Source: Pricia mediterranea (GTDB lineage Bacteria > Bacteroidota > Bacteroidia > Flavobacteriales > Flavobacteriaceae). Taken from it: 64,000 bases of DNA. Position 1 is the stretch's first letter. Each line of letters begins with the position of its first letter. Where the stretch lies: the NCBI RefSeq assembly GCF_032248455.1, contig NZ_JAVTTP010000001.1:868001-932000 (forward strand). Direction: 5' to 3'. Shown piece after piece: positions 34,782 to 41,505 of the stretch. Position numbers and translations under genes: made by a program. The notes under the pieces were generated by a model, which saw only the letters and a list, made by a program, of their open reading frames with translations, was not told where the DNA came from and did no database searches.

Positions 34782-36224
34782 CTAAAGCCCGATTAAATAC
34801 CCTACCGAAACGTATCCCTGAATTTTCGTCGCATTGACCAAAAAATCCTTGGGCAGCACCGTATTGGCTTTTAAGGTGTAGGCCTTGCTCAAGGTATCAT
34901 AGTACACATGGACGGCCCCGAAGTCGATAATCAATTTGTTTTTTCCGCCAAAGGCGAGGCCCGTACCCGCCATCAATCGCGGCTTGAACTTTTGGTCGAT
35001 GCTCAGCCCTGCACCAAAGCCGAAATGCCAAAAAGTGGGGGTTTCCAAAACTTCCCCGATACGGCGGCCGTGCCGTATCATGGTGTTGATACCGAGTTCG
35101 ATTTCGGCCTTATCCTCTTTCAGGAAATCGTAAAGGGACTGTCCGTTGTCAACGCGCTCAACGATGGAATAACTATTTTCGGGATTTCCCGTGAGGTAAA
35201 ATCCGGTGCTGACCGCCCAAAAGGATTTCTCGATATCGGGAATCCGCAAGACGGTCGAATACCTGGATAATTTAGCGTATTTATCCCTCGGCTTCAGCTG
35301 AATTACCAGCTCGTTGACATCGCTATGGTGCTGAATGGGCATGCTAGTATAGCTAAAATCGAGATTGTTGAGCACACCGATCAGTACCGCCGAGAATTTC
35401 CCATAATTTTCTGCGGATAGCTGCTCGATGAGGTAATCGACGGCTTTGATCAGCGCCGTGTAGACTTTCCCGATTTCGCCAATCGATGCTTTCAAAACTT
35501 TATTTTCGGATACCAGCGCTTTGTTTAATTCTACCACTTTCATAAACCCCGCATTATCGCGCAGCAACTTTTCCTTTATCCTAAAAATGTCGGCCCTTCT
35601 TTCCTTAAAAGATACGAGCAAGGCCTTGATGTCACCCTTCGAGGGTACCTCGCCCAGCAGGTTGCGCTCGACTGTTGTCATTGTATTTCGGAAATCTTCG
35701 CCCTGCAAAAAAAGATTTTCCACTTCGGAGGTCTTAGTACCGAGCGCGGTAAAATCGCTCTTTGCCCGGCTTTTGACCCCGGCAAGATAGCGTCGTAATT
35801 CTTCGACAGTAAGCACCTTATCCGTATCGGAGCCCAGCAGACCGGTCTCCGGACCGAGGGCAACGAATTTTTTGATCGTCCCGCTCACCGTATTCAGATT
35901 TTGCAGGGAAGCTTTGACACCTCCAAAATCGACCAGGTCCAGCACACTGGCCGGCAGCTCCATCGAGGTATCGATGTCCTCGTTTCCAACGCTGACGTCA
36001 TAGAGATAGGTATTGACATTATCGATTTTAAGCCGGAAGAACTGTCCCTTTTTCAGCGCATTGTATTTCTGTACCTCTCCCGGGTCGATTCCCTCCGCAT
36101 CGTTCAAGTCGATAACGATTTGGCTAATGGGGGTCATGCCATTGTTCGGTTCTTGGTATTGCGCGAAGCCCAGGCCATTGCAGGTCAGGGCAAGGGTAAT
36201 CAGAAGGATGTTGTGAAATTTCAT
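34782..36224 (-). CDS. Secreted or outer-membrane protein of unknown function
   Basis: A 480-residue protein with a clear signal peptide ending in GLGFAQ. Residues ~30-110 look beta-rich, ~115-290 are mostly helical with charged heptad-like stretches, and ~290-480 are beta-rich. The last segment alternates hydrophobic and polar residues (FWHFGFGAGLSI, LIIDFGAVHVYY, YVSVGYLIGL), as in the closing strands of an outer-membrane beta-barrel. It is not in an evident operon: the downstream gene is convergent and the DUF2254 gene lies 203 bp away upstream in the transcription sense. I do not recognise a family. Confidence 0.65.
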   Translation of the reverse strand: MKFHNILLITLALTCNGLGFAQYQEPNNGMTPISQIVIDLNDAEGIDPGEVQKYNALKKGQFFRLKIDNVNTYLYDVSVGNEDIDTSMELPASVLDLVDFGGVKASLQNLNTVSGTIKKFVALGPETGLLGSDTDKVLTVEELRRYLAGVKSRAKSDFTALGTKTSEVENLFLQGEDFRNTMTTVERNLLGEVPSKGDIKALLVSFKERRADIFRIKEKLLRDNAGFMKVVELNKALVSENKVLKASIGEIGKVYTALIKAVDYLIEQLSAENYGKFSAVLIGVLNNLDFSYTSMPIQHHSDVNELVIQLKPRDKYAKLSRYSTVLRIPDIEKSFWAVSTGFYLTGNPENSYSIVERVDNGQSLYDFLKEDKAEIELGINTMIRHGRRIGEVLETPTFWHFGFGAGLSIDQKFKPRLMAGTGLAFGGKNKLIIDFGAVHVYYDTLSKAYTLKANTVLPKDFLVNATKIQGYVSVGYLIGL

Positions 36225-36427
36225 TGGGGTTGCTGTTGCTGGATCGGTCCGGCTCGGCTTCGAATCCGGATTCCGTCAGACCTCTAACGTCGCAGCTCCC
36301 TGGTTTAGTATGCCATGGAAAATCACGGACACGCCAATCTCTACCCGGGAATTTTGGCTACGGTTTGGTTCTCCACGATTTTCGAGCAAGGCCAGGTCGC
36401 GGATATGGCGGCGACTAGCAACGCACA

Positions 36428-37723
36428 TTAGTTCTCCCCTTGATCTTCGAGCAATGCGAGTAGGCCCTGTTTGTCATACTCATTATCAATGTGCATTTCG
36501 ATGTCACGTCGCGTCGCTTCGAGCTCATCGGCCAAGGCTTGGCGATCGTCACGCGAGAGACCGTGGGCATCGTACATAAACTGTAGGGCATTGATGAGCT
36601 CGTACATCACCGAACTGTCCTTTTTAGAATACAGTCGTATGGGTTGCACAAGAATACGCATGAGTTCCTCAGCCGGTATATGGTTCTCGATAAGAATAAG
36701 CTCTCCTCCGTCGAAGGTATTGGATACCATATGCGGAAATTGCAAAAACTTGCTTAGAAGGCTTCCCAATTTGGTGACCGCGTCTATGGCGGTGCCTGGA
36801 TCATTGATACCGGGCGACATGGCCTTGACCGCAATTTCCATTAACTTGATCATGCCCCCGATGCCCTTATCATCTTCGTGCCTATCCGAAGAAATATCCA
36901 TACAGAACAACAGATTTTCAGCGGCCTCGTCCGAAATATTGTTTTTGACCCTGATGGCAACATCCCCCTTCCAGATATGGCGGTTGAGATATGGCACGAT
37001 TTCAATCTGATTGCCCACTTCCTTGGTCGCGGAAGACATCAGAGCACGATCGAATCCCCTGAAGTATCCCGACCTATCGCTAAGAATCTGCTTCCATTCT
37101 TGGCTATCGATGTATTGTAGACCGACCTTCGTAGCATCATGACCACCTAATTCACGCGCCAAAAATGAATTGCAGCGTTCGTAAATCCCGTCGATGATAT
37201 TGTGAATTTGGATAGCCTTCGATATGCTATTGATAAAATAGATAAAGAGTACGATACAGATTACCGACATAACCGCCGCCAACATGGCCGACATTCCTAC
37301 GTTATAGGAGTCGGTGCCGTAAGCGCCCAGCGAAAGCAATATTAAGGTGCAATACAATAGCGTTCCCACATAGATGCCCAAGATCACCTGATTCTTCTTA
37401 TTGGATATCAACCCGGGCAACAACCGCGGGGAAAAATCGCTGGAGGCCTGCCCCAATACCACCATAACCATGGAAAAACTAAATACCGTCAGCGAAATTA
37501 TGCCTCCGACGAAGGTAGAGAGCATAGCGCGCACGGTTTCATAGTCTTGAATAAATAGGTAAGGTACCTTTTCCTTGAGCTGTTCCACCAGTTCGGAGCT
37601 GTCCACCTTCAGGGAGACTACCGCGGCAAGTACGTACAATAAACTGATCAATACCGGATAAAAGGCAATACTCTGTAAAACCCTTCGATAATTGTACTTA
37701 AAAAATTTTATGATGGACTTCAT
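36428..37723 (-). CDS. DUF2254 family membrane protein
   Basis: A 431-residue integral membrane protein. Four TM helices are visible: VLISLLYVLAAVVSL, FVGGIISLTVFSFSMVMVVL, VILGIYVGTLLYCTLILLSLG and a fourth around MLAAVMSVICIVLFIYFI. A soluble C-terminal domain of ~230 residues includes the family-typical PGINDPGTAIDAV segment. This matches DUF2254, a predicted bacterial membrane protein family with no established function. The gene is alone; upstream lies the promoter/small-RNA region at 37.8 kb. Confidence 0.9.
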   Translation of the reverse strand: MKSIIKFFKYNYRRVLQSIAFYPVLISLLYVLAAVVSLKVDSSELVEQLKEKVPYLFIQDYETVRAMLSTFVGGIISLTVFSFSMVMVVLGQASSDFSPRLLPGLISNKKNQVILGIYVGTLLYCTLILLSLGAYGTDSYNVGMSAMLAAVMSVICIVLFIYFINSISKAIQIHNIIDGIYERCNSFLARELGGHDATKVGLQYIDSQEWKQILSDRSGYFRGFDRALMSSATKEVGNQIEIVPYLNRHIWKGDVAIRVKNNISDEAAENLLFCMDISSDRHEDDKGIGGMIKLMEIAVKAMSPGINDPGTAIDAVTKLGSLLSKFLQFPHMVSNTFDGGELILIENHIPAEELMRILVQPIRLYSKKDSSVMYELINALQFMYDAHGLSRDDRQALADELEATRRDIEMHIDNEYDKQGLLALLEDQGEN

Positions 37724-37808
37724 AATTTCGTTATGCTCTTTAATGCAAAAAAATATTTTACAGTTAATCTAATTTGCGATACAGCAACAACGCACCGACC
37801 GAACAACC

Positions 37809-37816
37809 TACTTTTG
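37809..37816 (+). promoter_or_regulatory. -7 promoter element of candidate small RNA
   Basis: TACTTTTG, a full TAnnTTTG match, lies immediately before the first stem-loop of the candidate RNA. A TTTG at 37773-37776 is too far upstream for the usual spacing. Confidence 0.5.
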
Positions 37817-37819
37817 TAA

Positions 37820-37944
37820 TATCATATTTAAGATAGAGGCGTTATTCAAATGGCCCTTTATGATATGACAAGTTTCTAAGATAGTTTGGTTGGTTGTTAG
37901 AAAATGGCTTCGACGCACTTCAATGTCGAGGCCATTTTTATTTG
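37820..37944 (+). ncRNA. Candidate structured small RNA of ~120 nt
   Basis: Two stem-loops lie between a full -7 element and a T-rich end. The first pairs ATATCATA (37819-37826) with TATGATAT (37859-37866); the second is the 14-bp terminator stem at 37901-37938. No ORF of useful length is present. The terminator stem also works leftward, so it may additionally end transcripts from the DUF2945 gene, an alternative explanation for it. Confidence 0.5.
37901..37944 (+). terminator. Strong, possibly bidirectional terminator
   Basis: A 14-bp stem with a single G-T wobble (37901-37914 with 37925-37938), a 10-base loop and a following T-rich tract on the plus strand; the minus strand also has TTTT next to the stem. 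Confidence 0.85.
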
Positions 37945-38058
37945 AGCCACCTCGAATACAGTTCAGCCGCCCCTCTACCCATTACTCGTACAGCGGAACA
38001 ATGAATTGACCACTGAACATCCCCTCGCAAGACGACAACGATTTCGAGGCCGACCGAT

Positions 38059-38274
38059 TTAATCCGCAACACGCTCTACTTCACTTTCAAGTTTAAGCAC
38101 GTGATCTCCATCTTTCTGTTCGATGTACAATGCCTTATTGCCCTCCTCGCCAGTGCGGGTAATTTCGGAGCCTTCTATCGTTTTGGTCGTTTTTGAAGTA
38201 TAGGTCTCGACAACCGTACCTTCCGCCGTACCATTGCCCCAATTCCATTTTACCCTTGTTCCTTTTCGAATCAT
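38059..38274 (-). CDS. DUF2945 (HVA1 TUDOR-like) small protein
   Basis: A 71-residue protein starting MIRKGTRVKWNWGNGTAEG, with the IEGSEITRTG and GNKALYIEQKDG blocks typical of DUF2945, a small SH3/TUDOR-like barrel named after a fungal hypervirulence protein. The start at 38274 is preferred: the longer ORF to 38358 would read through the 24-bp direct repeats. In bacteria these small proteins are often found near stress-response genes, which fits its neighbours. It is divergent from the second DUF2383 gene. Confidence 0.85.
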   Translation of the reverse strand: MIRKGTRVKWNWGNGTAEGTVVETYTSKTTKTIEGSEITRTGEEGNKALYIEQKDGDHVLKLESEVERVAD

Positions 38275-38317
38275 AGTCTTACGTTTTACTGTTAATATTT
38301 GGATACGAACCCGCGGA

Positions 38318-38365
38318 GGGAGGTTTGATCTCAACCTTAAAGGGAGGTTTGATCTCAACTTTAAA
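38318..38365. repeat. Two tandem 24-bp direct repeats
   Basis: Copies at 38318-38341 and 38342-38365 differ at one base. Each contains GGTTTGATCTC. They lie in the divergent control region between the DUF2945 and second DUF2383 genes, 44 bp before the DUF2945 start, a location that suits an operator pair. Confidence 0.75.
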
Positions 38366-38622
38366 TCGACCTGGGCGCGAAACAGAACCTGCGGGATTTC
38401 TCGTAACCTTCTTAATTTGGAACAATTTTATCTTAAAGGACAAAGCAACTGTGCGGTATCCCAACAAATAGTGACACGATTATCTATTATAGCAACACAG
38501 ACAATTTTAAATTTTATACAGCATGCCTCACTTATTCTTCTCGTTAAATTTACGGTTTTAAGATGTCTTGCGGAACGCATCTATCTCAAGTTCCGTTCAC
38601 CACAAATACAATATTATATACT

Positions 38623-39072
38623 ATGAGTACATACACAGAGAAGGTCGGTGACAAGTTAAACGATTTATTGGAAAAGACGTACGATGCCGAAAAAGGATTC
38701 AAAAATGCGGCCGAAAATGTCGAACACACTAATCTCAAAAGCTATTTTCAAAAGAAGGCCCAAGAACGCTATGACTTTGGTCACGCCCTAAAGAGCGAAA
38801 TCAGACAATTCGGACAAGAGGTGGACAAAGGCGACAGCCTCGCCGGGAAAGCACACAGGTCTTGGATGGATTTGAAGAACTTTTTCTCTTCGGATAATGT
38901 TGAGGCCATGCTGGAGGAATCTATTAAAGGAGAAAAAAAAGCTATCGAAGAATACGATGACATTCTCCAAGAGACCAATCTACCGCCTAGCACCGAAACC
39001 CTATTGAGGCAACAGCGAATGGCTATCGAAAGTGGACTAAACGAGATCAAGCGTTTGGAAGATTTAGCGTAG
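38623..39072 (+). CDS. PA2169-type four-helix-bundle protein (DUF2383), copy 2
   Basis: A 149-residue paralogue of the protein at 16539-16988 with the same blocks: an N-terminal helix with YDAEKGFKNAAENV, a QKKAQERYDFG segment, HRSWMDLKNFFS and MLEESIKGEKKAIEEYDDIL. The ATG at 38623 is chosen as equivalent to the start of copy 1; the longer ORF start has no family support. It lies in a run of small stress-type genes (DUF2945, DUF1328, acidic lipoprotein), so a general stress or stationary-phase role is plausible, with the two copies perhaps used under different conditions. Confidence 0.88.
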   Translation: MSTYTEKVGDKLNDLLEKTYDAEKGFKNAAENVEHTNLKSYFQKKAQERYDFGHALKSEIRQFGQEVDKGDSLAGKAHRSWMDLKNFFSSDNVEAMLEESIKGEKKAIEEYDDILQETNLPPSTETLLRQQRMAIESGLNEIKRLEDLA

Positions 39073-39322
39073 ACGGGCATAGGGGAAGCATTGCAACTTT
39101 TCACCGATTTGGGGTATTTATATCATTTTAGCAAAAGTTGATGCTCCAAAACCCTGAAAGCGACTTGCATTTATCTATATCATTAAGAATAATGAAAAGC
39201 TGGTCGTATCGAACTAATTTTAAATCGGATAGCATCAAGCCCCTATGCTCGAATTATTCACTTTTGCATGACAAGGAGGCGACCCCTCTTTCATAAATAA
39301 TATTAACCTAAAACAATAAATT

Positions 39323-39484
39323 ATGTTACGTTGGACAGTTATTTTCGTGATTTTAGCCATTGTAGCCGCAGTCTTCGGATTCGGTGGTATTGCTGAAGGA
39401 GCTGCAAGTATTGCCAAAATCCTATTTTTTATATTTTTGGTCCTCTTCGTGATTTCTTTGATCATGGGAAGAAAAAAACTCTAA
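39323..39484 (+). CDS. DUF1328 small membrane protein
   Basis: A 53-residue protein, [20 protein letters not shown] at the start, then [16 protein letters not shown] and a second hydrophobic helix ending in MGRKKL. This is the typical size and pattern of DUF1328 (YtjA-type), small two-TM inner-membrane proteins widespread beside stress genes. The next gene, an acidic lipoprotein, starts 21 bp downstream, so they are probably co-transcribed. Function is not established. Confidence 0.88.
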   Translation: MLRWTVIFVILAIVAAVFGFGGIAEGAASIAKILFFIFLVLFVISLIMGRKKL

Positions 39485-39505
39485 TAACCTTTAAACACTG
39501 TTAAA

Positions 39506-39694
39506 ATGAAAAAGTCGATTTATTTATTCTTAGTACTCTTTGCATTAACCTCTTCGGTAACTGTATTAAATAGTTGCCGTGAGAAAACAACGAGTGAAAA
39601 AGTAGAAGATTCACTGGATGAAGCCGGTGACGATGTCGAAGATGCTGTCGATGATACAGGCGACGCTATTGAAGATGCCGTGGACGATAACTAA
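39506..39694 (+). CDS. Small acidic lipoprotein
   Basis: A 62-residue lipoprotein: leader MKKSIYLFLVLFALTSSVTV and lipobox LNSC (Cys24). The mature part is extremely acidic, with two 11-residue repeats, AGDDVEDAVDD and TGDAIEDAVDD, forming an amphipathic, negatively charged helix. It is the second gene after DUF1328 with a 21-bp gap and is followed by a strong terminator. Small lipoproteins with entericidin-like or CsbD-like repeats occur in stress operons; this one cannot be assigned to a named family with confidence. Confidence 0.8.
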   Translation: MKKSIYLFLVLFALTSSVTVLNSCREKTTSEKVEDSLDEAGDDVEDAVDDTGDAIEDAVDDN

Positions 39695-39758
39695 TTTTAG
39701 GTTAGGTCTTCCCATTAATTTTTGATGAAAAGGGAAGTTTCAACTACAGCTTCAGATT

Positions 39759-39793
39759 AACGGACTTTTTCTTAGGAAAATGTCCGTTTTTTT
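39759..39793 (+). terminator. Intrinsic terminator of DUF1328-lipoprotein operon
   Basis: AACGGAC (39759-39765) pairs with GTCCGTT (39782-39788), and TTTTC/GAAAA pair inside across a TTAG loop; seven T follow. Confidence 0.9.
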
Positions 39794-39858
39794 GTTTAAC
39801 TTTTAGACGTAAAAATAATTTCCCTTTAATCGGGAAGTCAAACCTCAAGAAGGAAGGA

Positions 39859-40176
39859 ATGAAAGAATATGCCAAGCACGAAAGAGACCTGATCCGGAAA
39901 TACGAAAACGACGGGTTTACCCACGGCTTTCGGTACGAGTCGGGCAAACTTATCGATACGAGGACGAAAATTACCTACGGACCACAAGATGTCAAACATA
40001 TCAATGATCATCGGTATGAAGGCATGAGCAATCCATCCGATCTATCCATTTTGTATGTTATGGAAATGGGCGATGGAACCAAGGGCACGTTTTTAATGGC
40101 GTACGGTCCGAACGCGGATTTGGACACAGCCGATTTTTTTAAGGCTATCCCAGAAGAAAATTTCAGGAAGAAATGA
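39859..40176 (+). CDS. Conserved small protein of unknown function
   Basis: A 105-residue cytoplasmic protein with no signal or TM. It has a helical start (KEYAKHERDLIRKYE), then GFTHGFRYESGKLID and a beta-rich end with LYVMEMGDGTKGTFLMAYG. As far as I recall, similar short proteins are common in Flavobacteriia and are sometimes labelled phosphoribosylpyrophosphate synthetase without supporting catalytic motifs; no PRPP-synthase signature is visible here. It starts just after the upstream terminator and belongs to the same run of small genes. Confidence 0.65.
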   Translation: MKEYAKHERDLIRKYENDGFTHGFRYESGKLIDTRTKITYGPQDVKHINDHRYEGMSNPSDLSILYVMEMGDGTKGTFLMAYGPNADLDTADFFKAIPEENFRKK

Positions 40177-40291
40177 CTCGCAAGATGGAAATCATTTCCA
40201 CCTTCCTTCTTCCTATATCCAGTGCGTGATCTAAATCTCAGCATCTTTGGATAACTTGGTTTTTCGAGAATAAATTTATCGCATTTATTTC

Positions 40292-40299
40292 TATTTTTG
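40292..40299 (+). promoter_or_regulatory. -7 promoter element of AraC-receiver pair
   Basis: TATTTTTG, a full TAnnTTTG match, 35 bp before the ATG at 40335, giving a leader of about 30 nt. Confidence 0.55.
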
Positions 40300-40334
40300 C
40301 GCGTTTAATCGCATGGTCCACCAACCCGATTGAC

Positions 40335-40892
40335 ATGGTACAATTTCGGATGCATTACAACCCCACTGAAGTATGTCGTTTACTTGTGACGGAACATTTA
40401 AATGTCTTGGGGATATCTTTTAGCTTTGACGGATCCGGAGAACTGACCGTTCATAGTGCCCTTTCCGAAAGACAACTTCTGATGGTGGCCGAGGCCCTTA
40501 AAACGTACGGCATTACCCTATCGGACAAAGAGGATGGGAATATCGTTAAGGCCGTAAAACATGCCATTGAAACACTGATTAAGACGCCCGACATGCGAAC
40601 GGAAAAGATATCCGTTTATCTCTCCGAAAAATTGGGTTATTCGTATTCTTATTTATCTAATCGTTTTTCCGAGGAAACCCATTCGTCCATCGAGAATTTT
40701 ATTATCTTGCGGAGAATTGAGTACGCTAAAAGATTAATGCTCGAAGACGGGATGAGCCTAACAGAAGTTGCCCGTAGGCTCGATTATAGTAGTGTCGCCC
40801 ACTTGTCGGGCCAATTCAAAAAAATCACGGGCCTCACCCCAACTGCTTTTTTACGTATTATCGAGAAGAGAAATAAAGTCCGTACAACCTAA
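40335..40892 (+). CDS. AraC family transcriptional regulator, short form
   Basis: A 185-residue regulator with a ~65-residue N-terminal domain and a C-terminal HTH_18 AraC-type DNA-binding domain (~80-180). The AraC signature is visible in SYLSNRFSEETHSSIENFI, RRIEYAKRLMLEDG, MSLTEVARRLDYSSVAHLS and FKKITGLTPTAF. The N-terminal part (starting MVQFRMHYNPTEV) has a beta-alpha-beta look, like the metal-associated or ACT-like domains of some flavobacterial AraC proteins, but lacks a CxxC metal site. It is followed after 24 bp by a CheY-like receiver gene, so the pair is probably one operon linking this regulator to phospho-signalling. Confidence 0.88.
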   Translation: MVQFRMHYNPTEVCRLLVTEHLNVLGISFSFDGSGELTVHSALSERQLLMVAEALKTYGITLSDKEDGNIVKAVKHAIETLIKTPDMRTEKISVYLSEKLGYSYSYLSNRFSEETHSSIENFIILRRIEYAKRLMLEDGMSLTEVARRLDYSSVAHLSGQFKKITGLTPTAFLRIIEKRNKVRTT

Positions 40893-40916
40893 TTAATGTT
40901 TACCGAGAGACCCAAA

Positions 40917-41366
40917 ATGAGCACCACCCCCCTGAAAATTGTGCTGGTAGACGACGATGAAGACGATAGATTGTTCTTTGCCGACGCATTGCAAGAGATA
41001 GATATCGCCACCGAACTGACGGAATTTCACAACGGCCAAGAATTACTCGATTGCCTGCATGCAAGTGATACTGCTGCTTACCCTCACCTGATTTTCCTCG
41101 ACTTAAATATGCCCGTGATGGACGGTTTTGAATGCTTGCGAGAAATCAGAAAGAACCCTGAACTCAAAGATTTAGTGGTAGCCATCTACTCCACCTCATC
41201 TTCCGAGAAAGACATCGAGGAAACCTTTGTTCATGGAGCCAACATTTATATCAATAAACCTAACCGGTTCGAAGAGCTTAAAAAGACGATTGGTCAAGTG
41301 GTAAGACGCAATTGGCATTATCACGAAAATGAGACGGATAAAGCCAATTTTCTGTTTCGAATTTAA
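40917..41366 (+). CDS. CheY-like response regulator receiver
   Basis: A 149-residue stand-alone receiver domain without an output domain. The acidic pocket is VDDDEDD, the phosphoacceptor Asp62 lies in FLDLNMP, the switch serine/threonine is in YSTSSS, and the invariant lysine is in NKP. Such single-domain receivers in Bacteroidota usually accept phosphate from PAS-type histidine kinases. The start at 40917 is preferred over the ATG seven codons earlier. The gene lies between the AraC regulator and the CHASE3/PAS histidine kinase (139 bp downstream), which is the obvious partner. Confidence 0.9.
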   Translation: MSTTPLKIVLVDDDEDDRLFFADALQEIDIATELTEFHNGQELLDCLHASDTAAYPHLIFLDLNMPVMDGFECLREIRKNPELKDLVVAIYSTSSSEKDIEETFVHGANIYINKPNRFEELKKTIGQVVRRNWHYHENETDKANFLFRI

Positions 41367-41505
41367 GAGCCCATTTTACCGATACCTCCGGCCTATCCGT
41401 TAGCGCGGTGTTTCGGGCTTTCTTGTGATTTTACCGAGGTTCCGTCCAGCGTCCTAGCCTTGCTTTCCACAAATTCGATGTATCTTGCCAACATAATCTC
41501 AGGCT

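Larger units (their letters stand above)
37724..38058. other. 335-bp region holding a candidate small RNA
   Basis: No protein gene is seen between the DUF2254 and DUF2945 genes. It contains the promoter element at 37809 and two stem-loops ending at 37944, described separately. Confidence 0.55.
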
